Below, piece after piece: positions 1 to 10,525 of a stretch of DNA of 64,000 nucleotides. The notes below the pieces were generated by a model, which was not told where the DNA came from, did no database searches, and worked only from the letters and a program-made list of their open reading frames with translations. The position numbers were made by a program, and so were the translations under genes. Numbering within the stretch: position 1 is the first letter of the stretch; every line of letters starts with the position of its first letter. Origin of the DNA: Chrysogorgia sp. JL179-B06 (lineage: Eukaryota > Cnidaria > Anthozoa > Scleralcyonacea > Chrysogorgiidae); assembly GCA_035772405.1 (NCBI GenBank), contig JAYKKM010000048.1:3959501-4023500 (forward strand), given 5' to 3'.

Positions 1-345
1 TTCAACTTTCTGCATTCCTCGATTAAAATAAAACAAATTCATTCTGCGGTCCCCAGAACGCTAGGAAAAGAAGTTTAGATGATTAAGTCCCCGCAGCGAA
101 ATAGTACATTGTGTAAGTCCCCAGAAAGTTAGGTTGAATTGTGTAAAATATTTTACACACATTTTTCATTTATCGTAGTTGTGGGGCCATGTGGTAAAAA
201 GCCATTTTAATGCCTCTTTTGTATACCTCGATTGAAATTGGAGAAATTCGGCCCGGGGACCATAAAAAGGTCCCCGCACCGCACATAGTCCTCGCAACGT
301 ATGTCCACTACGTGCACAGGTCCCCGTTAGGATTGGCATACACGT
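1..345. other. Unassigned AT-rich segment with repeated GTCCCC words
   Basis: No gene is visible. The word GTCCCC, or its complement, recurs at about 49, 89, 117, 253, 271 and 321, usually followed by G or A. This suggests a degraded interspersed repeat. Open frames crossing this stretch are driven by the flanking microsatellite and are not credible genes. Confidence 0.3.
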
Positions 346-507
346 ACATATACACACATATACACATATACACATATTCACATATACACATATATACATG
401 TGTACATATACAGATATATACATATATACATATATACATATATACATATATACATATATACATATATACATATATACATATATACATATATACATATACA
501 TATATAC

Positions 508-598
<91 letters not shown>
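346..598. repeat. Microsatellite: CATATA-type then pure (TA)n
   Basis: Starts as alternating CACATA and CATATA units and grades into about 90 bases of uninterrupted TA. The long Tyr/Ile open frames on both strands here come from the repeat and are not genes. Confidence 0.95.
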
Positions 599-599
<1 letters not shown>

Positions 600-699
600 G
601 TATATATATCCAAAGTTAAGTCTTCTTTAGATTTCTAGAGTGCTCAATGGCCGTGTTGGTCAGAGCTTAATACTAATAATAAAATAGACTACACGTTCA

Positions 700-756
700 T
701 ACAAACATTTTACTTTAAGTTTCTGGAGGTGTTCCTCCGTCTTCAGAAAGTTTGTA
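700..756 (-). ncRNA. Hammerhead ribozyme-like motif, left arm of PLE 1
   Basis: Reverse complement of the motif at 2831-2887. It has the core CTGAAGA, a G-C-rich stem II with an AACA loop, GAAAC, a two-pair stem III and GTA at the predicted cleavage site (core 719-746). PLEs are known to carry hammerhead motifs. The fold here was worked out by eye only. Confidence 0.6.
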
Positions 757-887
757 GTGTTTTAATTATTCACATAATATCCCTAATGTATTAAAATGCT
801 AATTATAATTATAAAAATGCTAATTATAAAATGCTAATTATGATGTTCATACAAGGTTCGGCTTAAAAATGCAATATTGTTCATAGT

Positions 888-1652
888 TTATATTTTAAAA
901 TTCTTAAAAAGGAATGGTGCTTTGTGTCTACACGCGGAGGCTAATTCGTTCCGTTTATTTAGGGTTCCTAATTCTGGTCTGTAAATGATGTAGACTTTTT
1001 CGAGATTGCATAGTTGGCACCTTTTTGTCTTGTTGCTGCATGCTTTTGCTTCGCGCAGGATGTCCCATTCTATTTTGTATTCTTTCTGTTGATCTTTCAG
1101 ACTCCAAATATACTTGCTGAGCTCTCTGTTGTTGCGTTTGTTCCTGTTTTTGAATGTCGTTTTGTGTCCATTAAATCTTTCTTTGAACGTATTCTTTGTC
1201 AGGCCGATGTAGGTCTCTTTGGGGTCACTTTCGCGTGTTATCACTGTTGCCTGGTAGATGATTGATTCCCTAAGGCATTGGCCTTTCAGGGGGCATTTTT
1301 CCGGATTTCTGCAGTTGCACGCTTTCTTGTTGTTGTTGCTTTTCTCTTTCATTCTGTTTTCTTCTAAGATTTTCTTGTTATGCCCGTCGACGATGTTCTT
1401 CACGTTCGGCATGCAGCTGTAGCTCAGTTTCACTGTATTGGTGTTGAATATTTTGTGTAACTTGTGCTCTGGTGGAAATTGCTCTTTTATTATCTTGAGG
1501 AATGATTGACCGATGTTGGACTGTACGTTGCTCGAGTATGGCGGGTTGTACCACGTGATGTTCCTTGCTCTATTTCTCCGGTTTGACTTTTTATGTTGCT
1601 CGTATTTTAATTCATGCTGGTATCCGCTTTTTTTTAACGCTTCCTGGTATGG
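888..1652 (-). pseudogene. Penelope-like GIY-YIG endonuclease fragment, left copy
   Basis: C-terminal part of a PLE polyprotein in the inverted left arm. It shows a Cys-rich linker (CNCRNP...CPLKGQC) and a GIY-YIG-type domain containing YQATVI, then ETYIGLTKNTFKERFNGH. In PLEs this endonuclease nicks target DNA for target-primed reverse transcription. The frame stays open up to the arm boundary at 1652, where all reverse transcriptase coding is missing. The copy is therefore a non-functional 3' fragment. It differs from the right copy by a few residues (for example RE for TE and AC for AY). The domain call is firm; function in this copy is not expected. Confidence 0.85.
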
Positions 1653-2699
1653 GAGATATATGAGAGAACCAAGAAGAGCATTTGTAAAATCTTTAAAGAC
1701 AATGGACTAAAAATTACAATCGAAGCTAATTTAATCACTGTCAACTTCCTCGACGTAACCTTCGACCTCTCTAGAAACACCTTTGCGCCATACACGAAAC
1801 CTAACAACATGCCAATGTACGTCCACGCCAAGTCAAACCATCCACCAATAATCATCAAGAACCTACCCCTCGCCATCGACAAGAGACTGTCAGATATTTC
1901 CAGCAACGAACACGTCTTTAACAATGCAAAACCACCATACCAGGAAGCGTTAAAAAAAAGCGGATACCAGCATGAATTAAAATACGAGCAACATAAAAAG
2001 TCAAACCGGAGAAATAGAGCAAGGAACATCACGTGGTACAACCCGCCATACTCGAGCAACGTACAGTCCAACATCGGTCAATCATTCCTCAAGATAATAA
2101 AAGAGCAATTTCCACCAGAGCACAAGTTACACAAAATATTCAACACCAATACAGTGAAACTGAGCTACAGCTGCATGCCGAACGTGAAGAACATCGTCGA
2201 CGGGCATAACAAGAAAATCTTAGAAGAAAACAGAATGAAAGAGAAAAGCAACAACAACAAGAAAGCGTGCAACTGCAGAAATCCGGAAAAATGCCCCCTG
2301 AAAGGCCAATGCCTTAGGGAATCAATCATCTACCAGGCAACAGTGATAACACGCGAAAGTGACCCCAAAGAGACCTACATCGGCCTGACAAAGAATACGT
2401 TCAAAGAAAGATTTAATGGACACAAAACGACATTCAAAAACAGGAACAAACGCAACAACACAGAGCTCAGCAAGTATATTTGGAGTCTGAAAGATCAACA
2501 GAAAGAATACAAAATAGAATGGGACATCCTGCGCGAAGCAAAAGCATACAGCAACAAGACAAAATGGTGCCAACTATGCAATCTCGAAAAAGTCTACATC
2601 ATTTACAGACCAGAATTAGGAACCCTAAATAAACGGAACGAATTAGCCTCCGCGTGTAGACACAAAGCACCATTCCTTTTTAAGAATTTTAAAATATAA
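1653..2699 (+). pseudogene. Penelope-like RT C-terminus plus GIY-YIG endonuclease, right copy
   Basis: An open frame of about 348 codons running to a stop at 2699. The first internal ATG is at 1809, but the frame is open from 1653 and reads IFKDNGLKITIEANLITVNF then LDVTFDLS, matching the end of a PLE reverse transcriptase palm/thumb. A basic linker follows, then a Cys-rich motif (CNCRNPEKCPLKGQC) and the GIY-YIG nuclease (ETYIGLTKNTFKERFNGH). The catalytic RT block (YxDD) lies upstream and is absent, so the element is 5'-truncated at the junction with its inverted partner. The frame is intact despite truncation, which indicates recent insertion. Confidence 0.85.
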
Positions 2700-2830
2700 A
2701 CTATGAACAATATTGCATTTTTAAGCCGAACCTTGTATGAACATCATAATTAGCATTTTATAATTAGCATTTTTATAATTATAATTAGCATTTTAATACA
2801 TTAGGGATATTATGTGAATAATTAAAACAC

Positions 2831-2887
2831 TACAAACTTTCTGAAGACGGAGGAACACCTCCAGAAACTTAAAGTAAAATGTTTGTA
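2831..2887 (+). ncRNA. Complete type I hammerhead ribozyme-like fold, right arm of PLE 1
   Basis: Core CTGAAGA (2841-2847), stem II GGAGG/CCTCC with loop AACA, GAAAC (2864-2868), then a minimal stem III (AC/GT, 5-base loop) ending at GTA 2874-2876, the predicted cleavage position. Stem I is TTT (2838-2840) with AAA (2877-2879), then TACAAAC (2831-2837) with GTTTGTA (2881-2887) past one bulged T. The base pair next to the core in stem II is a C/A mismatch. Hammerheads in PLEs are established; activity here is inferred. Confidence 0.65.
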
Positions 2888-2900
2888 TGAACGTGTAGTC

Positions 2901-2933
<33 letters not shown>

Positions 2934-2996
2934 GCTTGTATAGGGTATAATCGGCAGATGGACAGCAAACTTCTTATAGTCCTTTATTAAAAAAAC

Positions 2997-3021
2997 GTTT
3001 CGGCCGTTCGGCCTTCTTCAG
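2997..3021 (-). ncRNA. Hammerhead-like core at left end of PLE 2
   Basis: Minus strand reads CTGAAGA, a GGCC-GAAC-GGCC hairpin, then GAAAC and GTT. The expected stem III loop is missing (GAAAC runs straight into GTT), so a monomer fold is doubtful; a dimeric form is possible. Confidence 0.45.
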
Positions 3022-3205
3022 TTTAAAAATTACAAAAAATGTGCGACTATAATGGCTAAATACAGGTTATTTATACTAGTACCCCGTTAGTAAATATACA
3101 TAAATTATAATTAAAAAATATTTTAAAAATTTTTTCACGCCCAACTATTTAAATGAAGTATGTCAGAACAAAAGGCAAGAATTCAACTGCAAAACAAAAT
3201 TAATA

Positions 3206-3871
3206 TCATAAATAATGAATTCTGTTTTTCGACTTGAATTCACGCCTTTTGTTAAGGCCGTCAGGTTGCAAAGTACGCAGTTGCGCTGTCCAATAAGCCT
3301 CCCGGGTAAGCAATTTACGATCTATCATGTTGTTGTCATTGATTTTTTCAATACAGATGAAACTGAAATCCGACAACGAATGTGGACTATTATTATAATG
3401 AATAGCCACTTCACAAGTCTTCTTATTAGTATTCATGGAAGACTTGTGATTACGGAATCGAACCTTAAACTGTGTAGAGGTAGATCCTACATATTGCACA
3501 TTGCACTTCTGACAAGAAGCAACATAAATAACTCCAGCAGAAGTACAATTCAAGGTCTCTTTAATCTTGTAGGACCTACCTGTGGAAAAACTAGTGAAAC
3601 TATCCGCCTGATGGAAATAATGACTACATAAATCGCACTTCTTTGTGCATTTAAAACAACCCGGCTGTGTGGCCCGCAAACATGGCCGTTCTTTAAATCG
3701 CGAAGGTGCTAAAATGTCCTTAAGGTTTTTAGTTCTACGATATGCTGGTAATAAAGACCTAGTAGGAAATATTTCTTTAAGTATAGGATTTGACAAAAGA
3801 TGCACATGCGATTTTAAAATTCTAGAGATATTGGGAAGTTTCGGATTATAATCTAGAACTAATGGAATCAC
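3206..3871 (-). pseudogene. PLE 2 GIY-YIG endonuclease domain
   Basis: A 221-residue frame forming the C-terminal part of a PLE polyprotein. It contains a Cys-rich zone (CFKCTKKCDLC), then the endonuclease core GVIYVASCQKCNVQYVGSTS with FKVRFRNHKSSM. After that comes the typical tail REAYWTAQLRTLQPDGLNKR, matching the REAYWI..L.TL.P.GLN pattern of PLE endonucleases. It is joined upstream to the RT fragment at 3886-4278 across a frameshift near 3871-3886. The domain is well conserved, but the element lacks most of its RT and cannot be autonomous. Confidence 0.85.
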
Positions 3872-3885
3872 TTTCCTCTTAGATT

Positions 3886-4278
3886 TTACTTTAGGTTTAA
3901 GTAGGACCGACCTCTGAATTCTAGAGGCCTTAAGAAATTGCTCATCAACAAGTTTGGAGCTATAGCCTTTTTCAGATATTGTTTGTACTCATGACACCTA
4001 CGCTCCAAATCTTCGCTAGATGAACAATTTCTATGGATTCTTAAAGCAACTCCATAAGGGATAGCATTCTTACATTGGCTGGGGTGACAGCTGTCAAATG
4101 GTAGATATAGACGACTGTCAGTAGGTTTAGCATAGATATCCGTAGAAATAAGCCCTTCCTTCAGATGTAGTGTAATGTCAAGAACATTCAGGCTCAACTC
4201 CGAATACACTAGTGTGAATTTAATAGAAGGATATAGAGAATTGATGGGTACTAGTATAAATAACCTGTATTTAGCCAT
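3886..4278 (-). pseudogene. PLE 2 reverse transcriptase fragment (post-catalytic part)
   Basis: Reads LNVLDITLHLKEGLISTDIY followed by AKPTDSRLYLPFDSCHP and a conserved basic helix region (GVALRIHRNC). These match the part of a Penelope-type RT downstream of the YxDD block. The catalytic Asp pair is upstream of the truncation and absent. The first residues come from the terminal inverted repeat, so the N-terminus is not a native start. A frameshift separates it from the endonuclease frame. Confidence 0.8.
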
Positions 4279-4308
4279 TATAGTCGCACATTTTTTGTAA
4301 TTTTTAAA

Positions 4309-4333
4309 CTGAAGAAGGCCGAACGGCCGAAAC
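4309..4333 (+). ncRNA. Hammerhead-like core at right end of PLE 2
   Basis: CTGAAGA (4309-4315), stem II GGCC/GGCC with loop GAAC, GAAAC (4329-4333) then GTT. The flanks can pair weakly as stem I (AAA before the core with TTT after GTT). Same lack of a stem III loop as the left copy. Confidence 0.45.
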
Positions 4334-4402
4334 GTTTTTTTAATAAAGGACTATAAGAAGTTTGCTGTCTTCCATCTACCGATTCAGTACCCTATACAAG
4401 CT

Positions 4403-5044
4403 ACAAATACCGAAGCAGCGCTAGTATCCTTTTGGATCCTCCTATTGGGAGTTCATCGTTGGAAATAACCATTCTCTATTCATACTATATATATATAATT
4501 ATATATATATATATATATAAGTTTATATAAGTTTCAAATTATACTCTTATTATTAAATCATGATATCTACTAATCGCTCTTCGAACATATATATATATCT
4601 GTGTATATATATATATATCTGTGTATATATATATATATATATCTGTATATATATATTGAAAATTTGTAACCAGGCATGATTATAATTAGTTAGTATTCTC
4701 TGGATTTATTTTATTATTCTTTATTTTATTATTCTTGAGTTTTCGACTTACCGGTCCGGAAAAAGGCGTATTGCCCTCTCACAGACCTCTCACGAATCAA
4801 TCAGCGTGCGCCATCTTCCTCAGCCATATAATAATAATAATAATTATTTTATTATTATTATTATTATTATTGATTTATTGTAAATAATTATCATAATAAT
4901 GTTTGAATATACGGACAGCAAATTTTTAAGAAATATTAACTATTCTACAGTATATTGAACAAATTTTATCATCAGTACCTTGAATGTAAAATATTTTGAC
5001 ATTATTGTTATAAAGGAAATAATTATTATTATTATTATTAAAAA

Positions 5045-5085
<41 letters not shown>
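4403..5085. repeat. Microsatellite-rich spacer
   Basis: (TA)n tracts at about 4484-4520 and 4588-4660, (TAA/TTA)n at 4829-4870 and 5018-5085. No gene is visible. The last TTA run abuts the truncated 5' end of the retroelement that follows. Confidence 0.85.
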
Positions 5086-6828
5086 GTCCAGCAATAGCGA
5101 CCTACGCGATCAACACCTATAGACAACCTGCGAGACTCTTCGTTACAGGCGGAGAAGAACTGAGATCAGTAGAGGGCACCACACAGGGCGATCATCCTAT
5201 CGCTATGAGCCTATACGCCATCAGTCTTCAGCCACTGATAACGCTTTTACACATCTCAAGCAAAGCTAAACAATGCTGGTTTGCTGATGACGCAACTGGA
5301 AGCGGCTCGCTAAAGGATGTGAAGAAATGGTGGGATGAACTGTCAGAGAATGGTCCAGCGCTAGGATATTTTCCTAATGCGAAAAAGTGCTGGTTGGTCG
5401 TCAAACCCGAGAAAGAGGACGCTGCCAAGGTGGTCTTCTGCGAGACAGCAATTAACATCACCACGGAGGGTCACAAGCAGCTAGGTGCAGCTCTCGGATC
5501 AAGATCGTATCTCGAAGAATATGTCGGCGAGAAAGTAGAGGACTGGGTAAATCAGGTCACCAAACTTGCAGAGTTCGCCATATCACAACCTCAAGCGAGT
5601 TATGCAGCCTTTACCTTTGGTTTACGGCATCGTTGGACATATTTCGTAAGGACATTACCCGATATTACCGATCTACTGGAGCCATTGGAGCACGCGATAA
5701 CTGATGCTTTAATACCAGCTATCACGGGGGATCATGTTGTCACGGAAGTTGAGCGCGACCTCCTCGCGCTCCCTGTGCGCATGGGGGGGGGGGGGGGGGG
5801 GGGGGGCGGGGGGGGGCTTGGGCTTACAGATCCAACGAGAACTGCATCCTTTGAATACGAGGCTTCTGTCAATGTCACAGCCCCCTGGTAGAGAAAATTG
5901 TGGAGCAGGTATACCAGCCTCCGGATGCGTCTGAAATAATGACATTACAACTAAACGCACGGAAAGAGAAGGATAAATGTTTGAATGGGAGGCTACAACA
6001 AGTGAAGAGTTCCCTACCGTCAAGAACCAAACGAGCTGTCGAGCTGGCCACGGAAAAAGGAGCATGTAATTGGTTAACAGTAATCCCCATCGAAGACCTG
6101 AATTTCAATCTCAATAAGAGAGAATTCAAGGACGCGATAAAGTTAAGATGTGATTGGGAAATCACTGATGCTCCAACAGTGTGCGTATGCGGGGACCTGT
6201 TCAATGTGGACCATGCTATGGTCTGCCGGCGAGGCGGCTTCATAATTCAACGCCATAATGAGCTTCGTGATTTGGAAGCCGAGCTGTTGAGCATGGTGTG
6301 TAATGATGTTGAAATAGAACCGGTCCTACAGGATATCACTGGAGAAGGCCTAAACAGAGGCGCCAACAGAGCCCCTGATGCTCGTTTAGATGTTCACGCT
6401 CGAGGCTTCTGGGAGAGGCAATGATCTGCGTTTTTTGATGTTCGGGTTTGTCACCCAAACGCAGAGTCTTATAAAGATCTCAGTCCCAAGCAAATCTACC
6501 GGCAACATGAAAATGAGAAGAAGCGCCAATACGCGAGCAGAGTGATGGAGATAGAACAAGGTACTTTCACCCCGCTAGTATTTACCACGACAGGTGGAAT
6601 GGCTGATGAATGCAAGAAATACCATAGTAGACTTGCTGAATTACTTGCCATTAAGAAGGGAGAAGACTATATGCCAGCACAATGTCTCGGTTGAGAGCGA
6701 AAATCTCTTTCGCCTTAGTATGTTCAGCTCTCCTATGCCTTAGAGGAACCAGAGCAAGAAGAAGAACTGCAAATATTACCTTAGACAATGACATTACCTT
6801 AGAGAATGTGGCGGCCAGAATAGTTTGA
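5086..6828 (+). pseudogene. 5'-truncated non-LTR-type retroelement: reverse transcriptase with C-terminal Cys/His motif
   Basis: Begins inside an RT domain. It shows [20 protein letters not shown] (the usual P of QGDP is replaced by HP) and the catalytic box [11 protein letters not shown] at about 5281-5310, then [14 protein letters not shown]. The C-terminal part has a [20 protein letters not shown] motif, a CCHC-like arrangement typical of LINE C-termini. Damage: a 24-base G run plus a 9-base G run at 5783-5816, a 1-base deletion near 5886 shifting frame before [13 protein letters not shown], an in-frame TGA after GFWERQ (6422-6424), and a second frameshift near 6680. The true end is probably the TGA at 6826-6828, after TLENVAARIV. 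The family is common in coral-like genomes as I recall it, but its clade name is not certain. Confidence 0.8.
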
Positions 6829-7056
6829 AGAAACAAAGAATAAAGTTACTTGATATGTAACTTTTTTTTATTATTTACTTATTTTCACTATTGTCTTCCT
6901 CTCCTTATATTATTATTATTATTATTATTGCTATGTAATAAATTATCATTAATTTGTAAAATATAGTATTATCTAATTTTTAATTAATTTCAGATGTAAT
7001 TGAGATTTTATTGAATAAAGTTATTATTTAAAATTATTATTATTATTATTATTATT

Positions 7057-7090
<34 letters not shown>

Positions 7091-7095
7091 AGATA
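6829..7095 (+). repeat. 3' tail of the retroelement: AT-rich with (ATT)n and (ATC)n
   Basis: Two AATAAA signals (about 6839 and 7014), then (TTA)n at about 6907-6930 and (TTA)n/(TCA)n at 7031-7090. Microsatellite tails rather than poly-A are usual for several LINE clades. The repeat marks the insertion boundary. Confidence 0.6.
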
Positions 7096-7203
7096 TAATA
7101 CAGCCCCAGTTTAGGTGCAAGTGTCCATGCAATCAGAGCGCGATTTGTCACTCATCGACTTCCGGTATTTTATAAGTATACGTAATCGTATGATAGCGAG
7201 TGC

Positions 7204-7538
7204 CACCACGGGCGGAGAGGGAGGGTGAGCACGCCATTTATCCTGGTCAGCGGCAAGCAGTCGTCTTCTGGACGATCCTTTTATTAGTATTAAGGTTAGT
7301 AATATGATTTTTACTTAGCTTTCCTGTGTCGCAGGGGTTAGGGTTAGAAAATCCATTGGGTGGGGGGTTAGGGTTAGGATCTAAGTTGTTTTGGGGTTAG
7401 CATGCAGTTCTATGATGTATATTATATTATCGTAATATAGGCATCTCTCGCAGATACTAAAAAAGATTGTCCAGAAGACGATTGCTTGCCGCTGACCGGG
7501 ATAAATGGCGTGCTCACCCTCCCTCTCCGCCCGTGGTG
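7204..7538. mobile_element. 335-bp MITE with ~80-bp terminal inverted repeats
   Basis: Ends CACCACGGGCGGAGAGGGAG (7204 onward) and its reverse complement (ending 7538) form imperfect inverted repeats of about 80 bases, reaching AGACGAT near the centre. The core holds two copies of GGTTAGGGTTAG (telomere-like TTAGGG). There is no coding potential and no clear target duplication. Confidence 0.75.
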
Positions 7539-8640
7539 TAATGTTTCCCGAGTGCAATAGCGCTCCGTCGAGATGACGTCAGTACCGATGTTTGTCCGCT
7601 TTTACCCATAATTATTGCGGCCATAACAAAAGAAATAGCTCATTTGCAATCATTTGTGAGTCAAATTTGGTTTGTTTGTCCGCTTTTTGAGCTATTAATA
7701 GCAGCCAGACTCTACGCTATTTATAAGGATTTACACCACGAGTGATGTTTGAAAATTGTGCCAAAATTGCACGAGCCGTTAGGCGAGTGCAATTTGGCAC
7801 AACTTTCAAATATCACGAGTAGTGTAAATCCTTAATTGCACGAGCAAAATCATATGATTACTCATTTATTATATGCATGACAAAATTACGACACGTACTC
7901 TTCAAGACTTCCTCTTCTTCCAAGTCTTTAAAAACGTCTTGTTTCATTAGTTGACAACAAACCTTTTCACTCTTGGTGTTCTTTGTACTCATTTCAAAAT
8001 ATTTACATAGCATTTTTAATTCATAGTGTACCACAAGTCGTTGGAAAAGTGAAACATTCCATTCATGCAGAATAGGCCACCATTTTGAATTTTATTGTCA
8101 AACTTGTTCCCAGTGTCTTCTCTATTTTCATTTATTGCACTCGAGTGCAATAAATGATTTTATTGCACTCCTTCCAGCAAATCAGAATTCAGTAATTTTG
8201 TCATGTATATAATAAATACATTTAAAGAATTTATTTATTAAAGAATTTATTCAGATTTACAGACCTTATATCCGTAGCTAAGGAAGCTTAGAAATAACAA
8301 AAATGTCATAGATTTTCACAGATTTAAAAATCCATCAAGACAGTGTGTATGTGGTATATGTGGGTAAAGCTCTTTCGACGACATCGAAATATGAAAATTC
8401 CTATAATCTTCGATGGTTTTTAAGAAAAATTATTTTTTCACATGCGATTAGAATCTGGACGGTTGCCTTCACAAAATTTAATAATAAACCCATACGTACG
8501 TTTTTGTAGAAAGTAATCTAGGTTTATATGACACAAACAAATGTAGCATAATGTCAAAAATGACGAAAATTATAGAGTTTTTGTGTTTGTTGATTACATC
8601 AATGTGACGTCATCAAATTATGTCACCGGACGAAAGAAGT
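7539..8640. repeat. Non-coding AT-rich region with palindromes
   Basis: Contains an inverted repeat at 7725-7833: a 53-base arm starting AAGGATTTACACCACGAGTG with its near-complement. It also holds several copies of GAGTGCAATAAA and its complement (for example 8142-8180). These suggest a short non-autonomous transposon. From 8200 to 8640 nothing recognisable was seen. Confidence 0.5.
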
Positions 8641-8815
8641 TCGCCTACATATTCCACACATAAAATATATTATTATACCCTGAATTTATTGTCCACTCAC
8701 GAAGTATATTGGGCGCTTAATGATCTGTTCTTAGCAATCACCCCTGATAAGACACGTACTAGATTGGAGTGTCGAAACGTTGGGTAATGGACAGTAACTT
8801 TTACAGTTACGTTCA
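8641..8815 (+). mobile_element. PLE 3' end relic with degenerate hammerhead core
   Basis: CTGATAA (8744-8750), a GACAC/GTGTC stem, GAAAC (8774-8778) and GTT, flanked by ACCC/GGGT pairing as stem I. It resembles the ends of PLE 2 but G8 of the core is A, so catalysis is unlikely. No PLE coding remains nearby. Confidence 0.45.
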
Positions 8816-8934
8816 AAAAACTTTTAAAGCCAGAGTAGCGTCAAACTATGCCCGAGGTACATTAAAGATATCAAGCCTAGGAGAATTAGGGTCTGTCACG
8901 AATATGTCCAATGTATCAAATTTATTTTCAGCAA

Positions 8935-9389
8935 CAAAGAAGACCAAAGCGAAAGTGGCGAAAAAATGCCGCCTCTGCATGAAAGTATAATCGGCCTCCG
9001 ATTTTTAGCTTCTTATGTGGCAGTTATAGCTTCAGGTGAATTTACAGCAGGTAAGGTCGCTAGGGATGATACAATATCAGACCAGAAGCAAAAATAAAGA
9101 GACACCAATGGAAAAATTTCAGCAGAAATACTTTTGAAAAAATAAAGATTCGCACGTTCACTGGCACGTACCAATAATACGGATTATTACCCTCTGCTTA
9201 CACATGGGATGGCTCAAAAAATTGCTGGTAGTGATCTGTCGTACTTCGCTGAAGGGAACCGACGGCGAGTCATGTTTCACAAAGCAAACAATTGCATTTC
9301 ACGAAAAACAAAAATGTCCTCGGAAATATCGTTACATATCTAAAGTCAAATGCAGAAAACCTTGAATAGTTTACTGTTAAACCACTTAC
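8935..9389 (-). other. Duplicated intron, copy B, of the PAN-domain gene
   Basis: About 85-90% identical by eye to 59068-59523. Shared landmarks include AGTGGCGAA, GCCGC and GATGATACAATATCAGACC. It is the intron sequence lying downstream (minus strand) of the small linker exon. No coding function. Confidence 0.75.
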
Positions 9390-9436
9390 CTGGCATGGAG
9401 TTCTCCTCAACTGGATTAATTACATTAACGTTCACC
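9390..9436 (-). pseudogene. Linker exon, copy B
   Basis: On the minus strand TTCCAG is followed by a short open exon reading VNVNVINPVEENSMP and ending CCAG|GTAAGT. It is the counterpart of the exon at 59524-59575. It joins the PAN exon to a phase-1 fibrinogen exon in gene A. No fibrinogen exon exists further left in this window, so copy B is truncated or its partners lie outside. Confidence 0.6.
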
Positions 9437-9579
9437 TGGAAGCAAAATAATAATAATCTTCAGTCGCTTTTGGTCAACTTAAGGCCAACTAAAATATTTA
9501 CAACAAAGAAAAGGCATATAAATCTTTACAACATGTGAGCTCTCAATCGTAATAAATTTATAGTTACAGGTACATGTAC

Positions 9580-9841
9580 CTCCATCATTTCAAGATAGTT
9601 AAATGCTTTGTCTTTTACCAAGTTTTCTGGTTGAAGGGATTTAGTAGCGTTGTTCAGTTGACATTTATGCCTGGAGCGAGGGCACATCTCTTCTTTGATC
9701 TCATAGTTGATAGATTTACACAAAGGATATTCAGACAAGCATTGATGAGCGCATTCAATCTCACTGTAAGTTTCACTTTCTTTCATCACATTATTCTCAA
9801 GTCGAGCACCTTGTGAAATTATAGAAGAGAAAAGAAGAATC
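9580..9841 (-). pseudogene. PAN/apple-domain exon, copy B, interrupted by a LINE
   Basis: Encodes QGARLENNVMKESETYSEIE, CAHQCLSEYPLCKSINYEIK and CQLNNATKSLQ, the pattern of a PAN/apple domain with paired cysteines (an extracellular adhesion module). The donor ATGGAG|GTACAT is at 9579/9580. Upstream on the minus strand the frame runs into the microsatellite tail of a LINE fragment (9842-10525). The displaced start of the exon is found at about 10640-10680 (MADRACNAS). The reading frame of the PAN part itself is intact, unlike copy A. The exon is split, so this copy is a pseudogene. Confidence 0.75.
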
Positions 9842-10525
9842 AACGATATAATAATAATAATAATTTGGTATTTATATTGCGCATATTCCATCTGGATATG
9901 TTCACATGCGCATTACAATGTTTAAAAGTCTAATACTAAGCTAATGCAAATAAATTAATTACAATTCTTATATTAATGCAACTATTTAAAATGAAGTAAA
10001 AATATAAATTATTAACAGAATTATATGAAAGTTTGGTAATTACTATATGTCAATAAAACACTTTCTTAAATAAATATGTCTTTAAAAGTCGTTTAAAACT
10101 TGAGACAGACTCAGCGTGGCGTACTTCTGTTGGTAATTCGTTCCATAGAGTGGGCGTTGTCAGCGCAAAAGAGCGATCTCCTAAGGTCGGCAAAGTCCTC
10201 AATCGTGGTTTCTGGAGTAGCAGTTCCGAGTTTGATCTAAGACTATATAATGAGATATTGGCTTGATGGTAATAAGTTCTTTGATGTAGTCAGGCGCTAG
10301 GTCGTGAATCGCTTTATAAGTAATCAGTAAAACTTTAAAATCTATTCTGGACTTGATAGGGAGCCAGTATAATTTATACAGTGTAGGAGTGATATGAGTA
10401 AACTGTAAACCGTGGGATAGAACATAGTAGCCTAGCTGCAGAATTCTGAACACGTTGCAGTTTGTTGAGACGAGTGGTTGAGGATAGACATCCTCCCAAT
10501 AGACCCATAAGGGGATCGAAATTCG
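9842..10525 (-). mobile_element. LINE (CR1/L2-like) 3' fragment inserted in the PAN exon
   Basis: Minus-strand RT C-terminus: LYWLPIKSRIDFKVLLITYK then AIHDLAPDYIKELI, and in another frame LGDRSFALTTPTLWNELP with FKRLLKTYLFKKVFY. This is the typical tail of CR1/L2/jockey-type polymerases. It has one frameshift near 10200 and a microsatellite tail (ATT)n at 9848-9862 on the 3' side. It separates two parts of an exon that are contiguous in the copy at 60 kb, which makes the insertion unambiguous. Confidence 0.8.

Larger units (their letters stand above)
683..2907. mobile_element. Penelope-like element 1, two copies in inverted orientation
   Basis: A left arm (683-1652) and a right arm (1935-2907) are near-identical inverted repeats of about 970 bases around a 282-base asymmetric centre. 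The centre is the extra 5' part of the right copy. Both arms contain the same GIY-YIG reading frame and the same 3' terminal sequence with a hammerhead-like motif. PLEs are known for inverted or partial-tandem copies. A short TA run (2908-2932) separates this unit from a second PLE. The left arm points to the minus strand and the right arm to the plus strand. Only a few substitutions separate the arms, so the duplication is recent. Confidence 0.85.
2933..4402 (-). mobile_element. Penelope-like element 2, 5'-truncated, with ~150-bp terminal inverted repeats
   Basis: Ends are inverted copies of about 150 bases: 2933-3081 pairs with 4247-4402, starting AGCTTGTATAGGGTA. The inner part encodes the C-terminal half of a PLE polyprotein on the minus strand. 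Both ends carry the same hammerhead-like core. The family is distinct from PLE 1: its endonuclease sequence and its ends are unrelated at the nucleotide level. Confidence 0.85.

Noticed and set aside
166..638. Open frames rich in Tyr and Ile on both strands
   Set aside because: They are translations of the TA/CATA microsatellite; no non-repetitive conserved part.
1014..2573. Antisense frames starting MAPFCLVAA and MLDCTLLEYGG
   Set aside because: They are the complement of the PLE 1 endonuclease and simply mirror its codons in both inverted arms.
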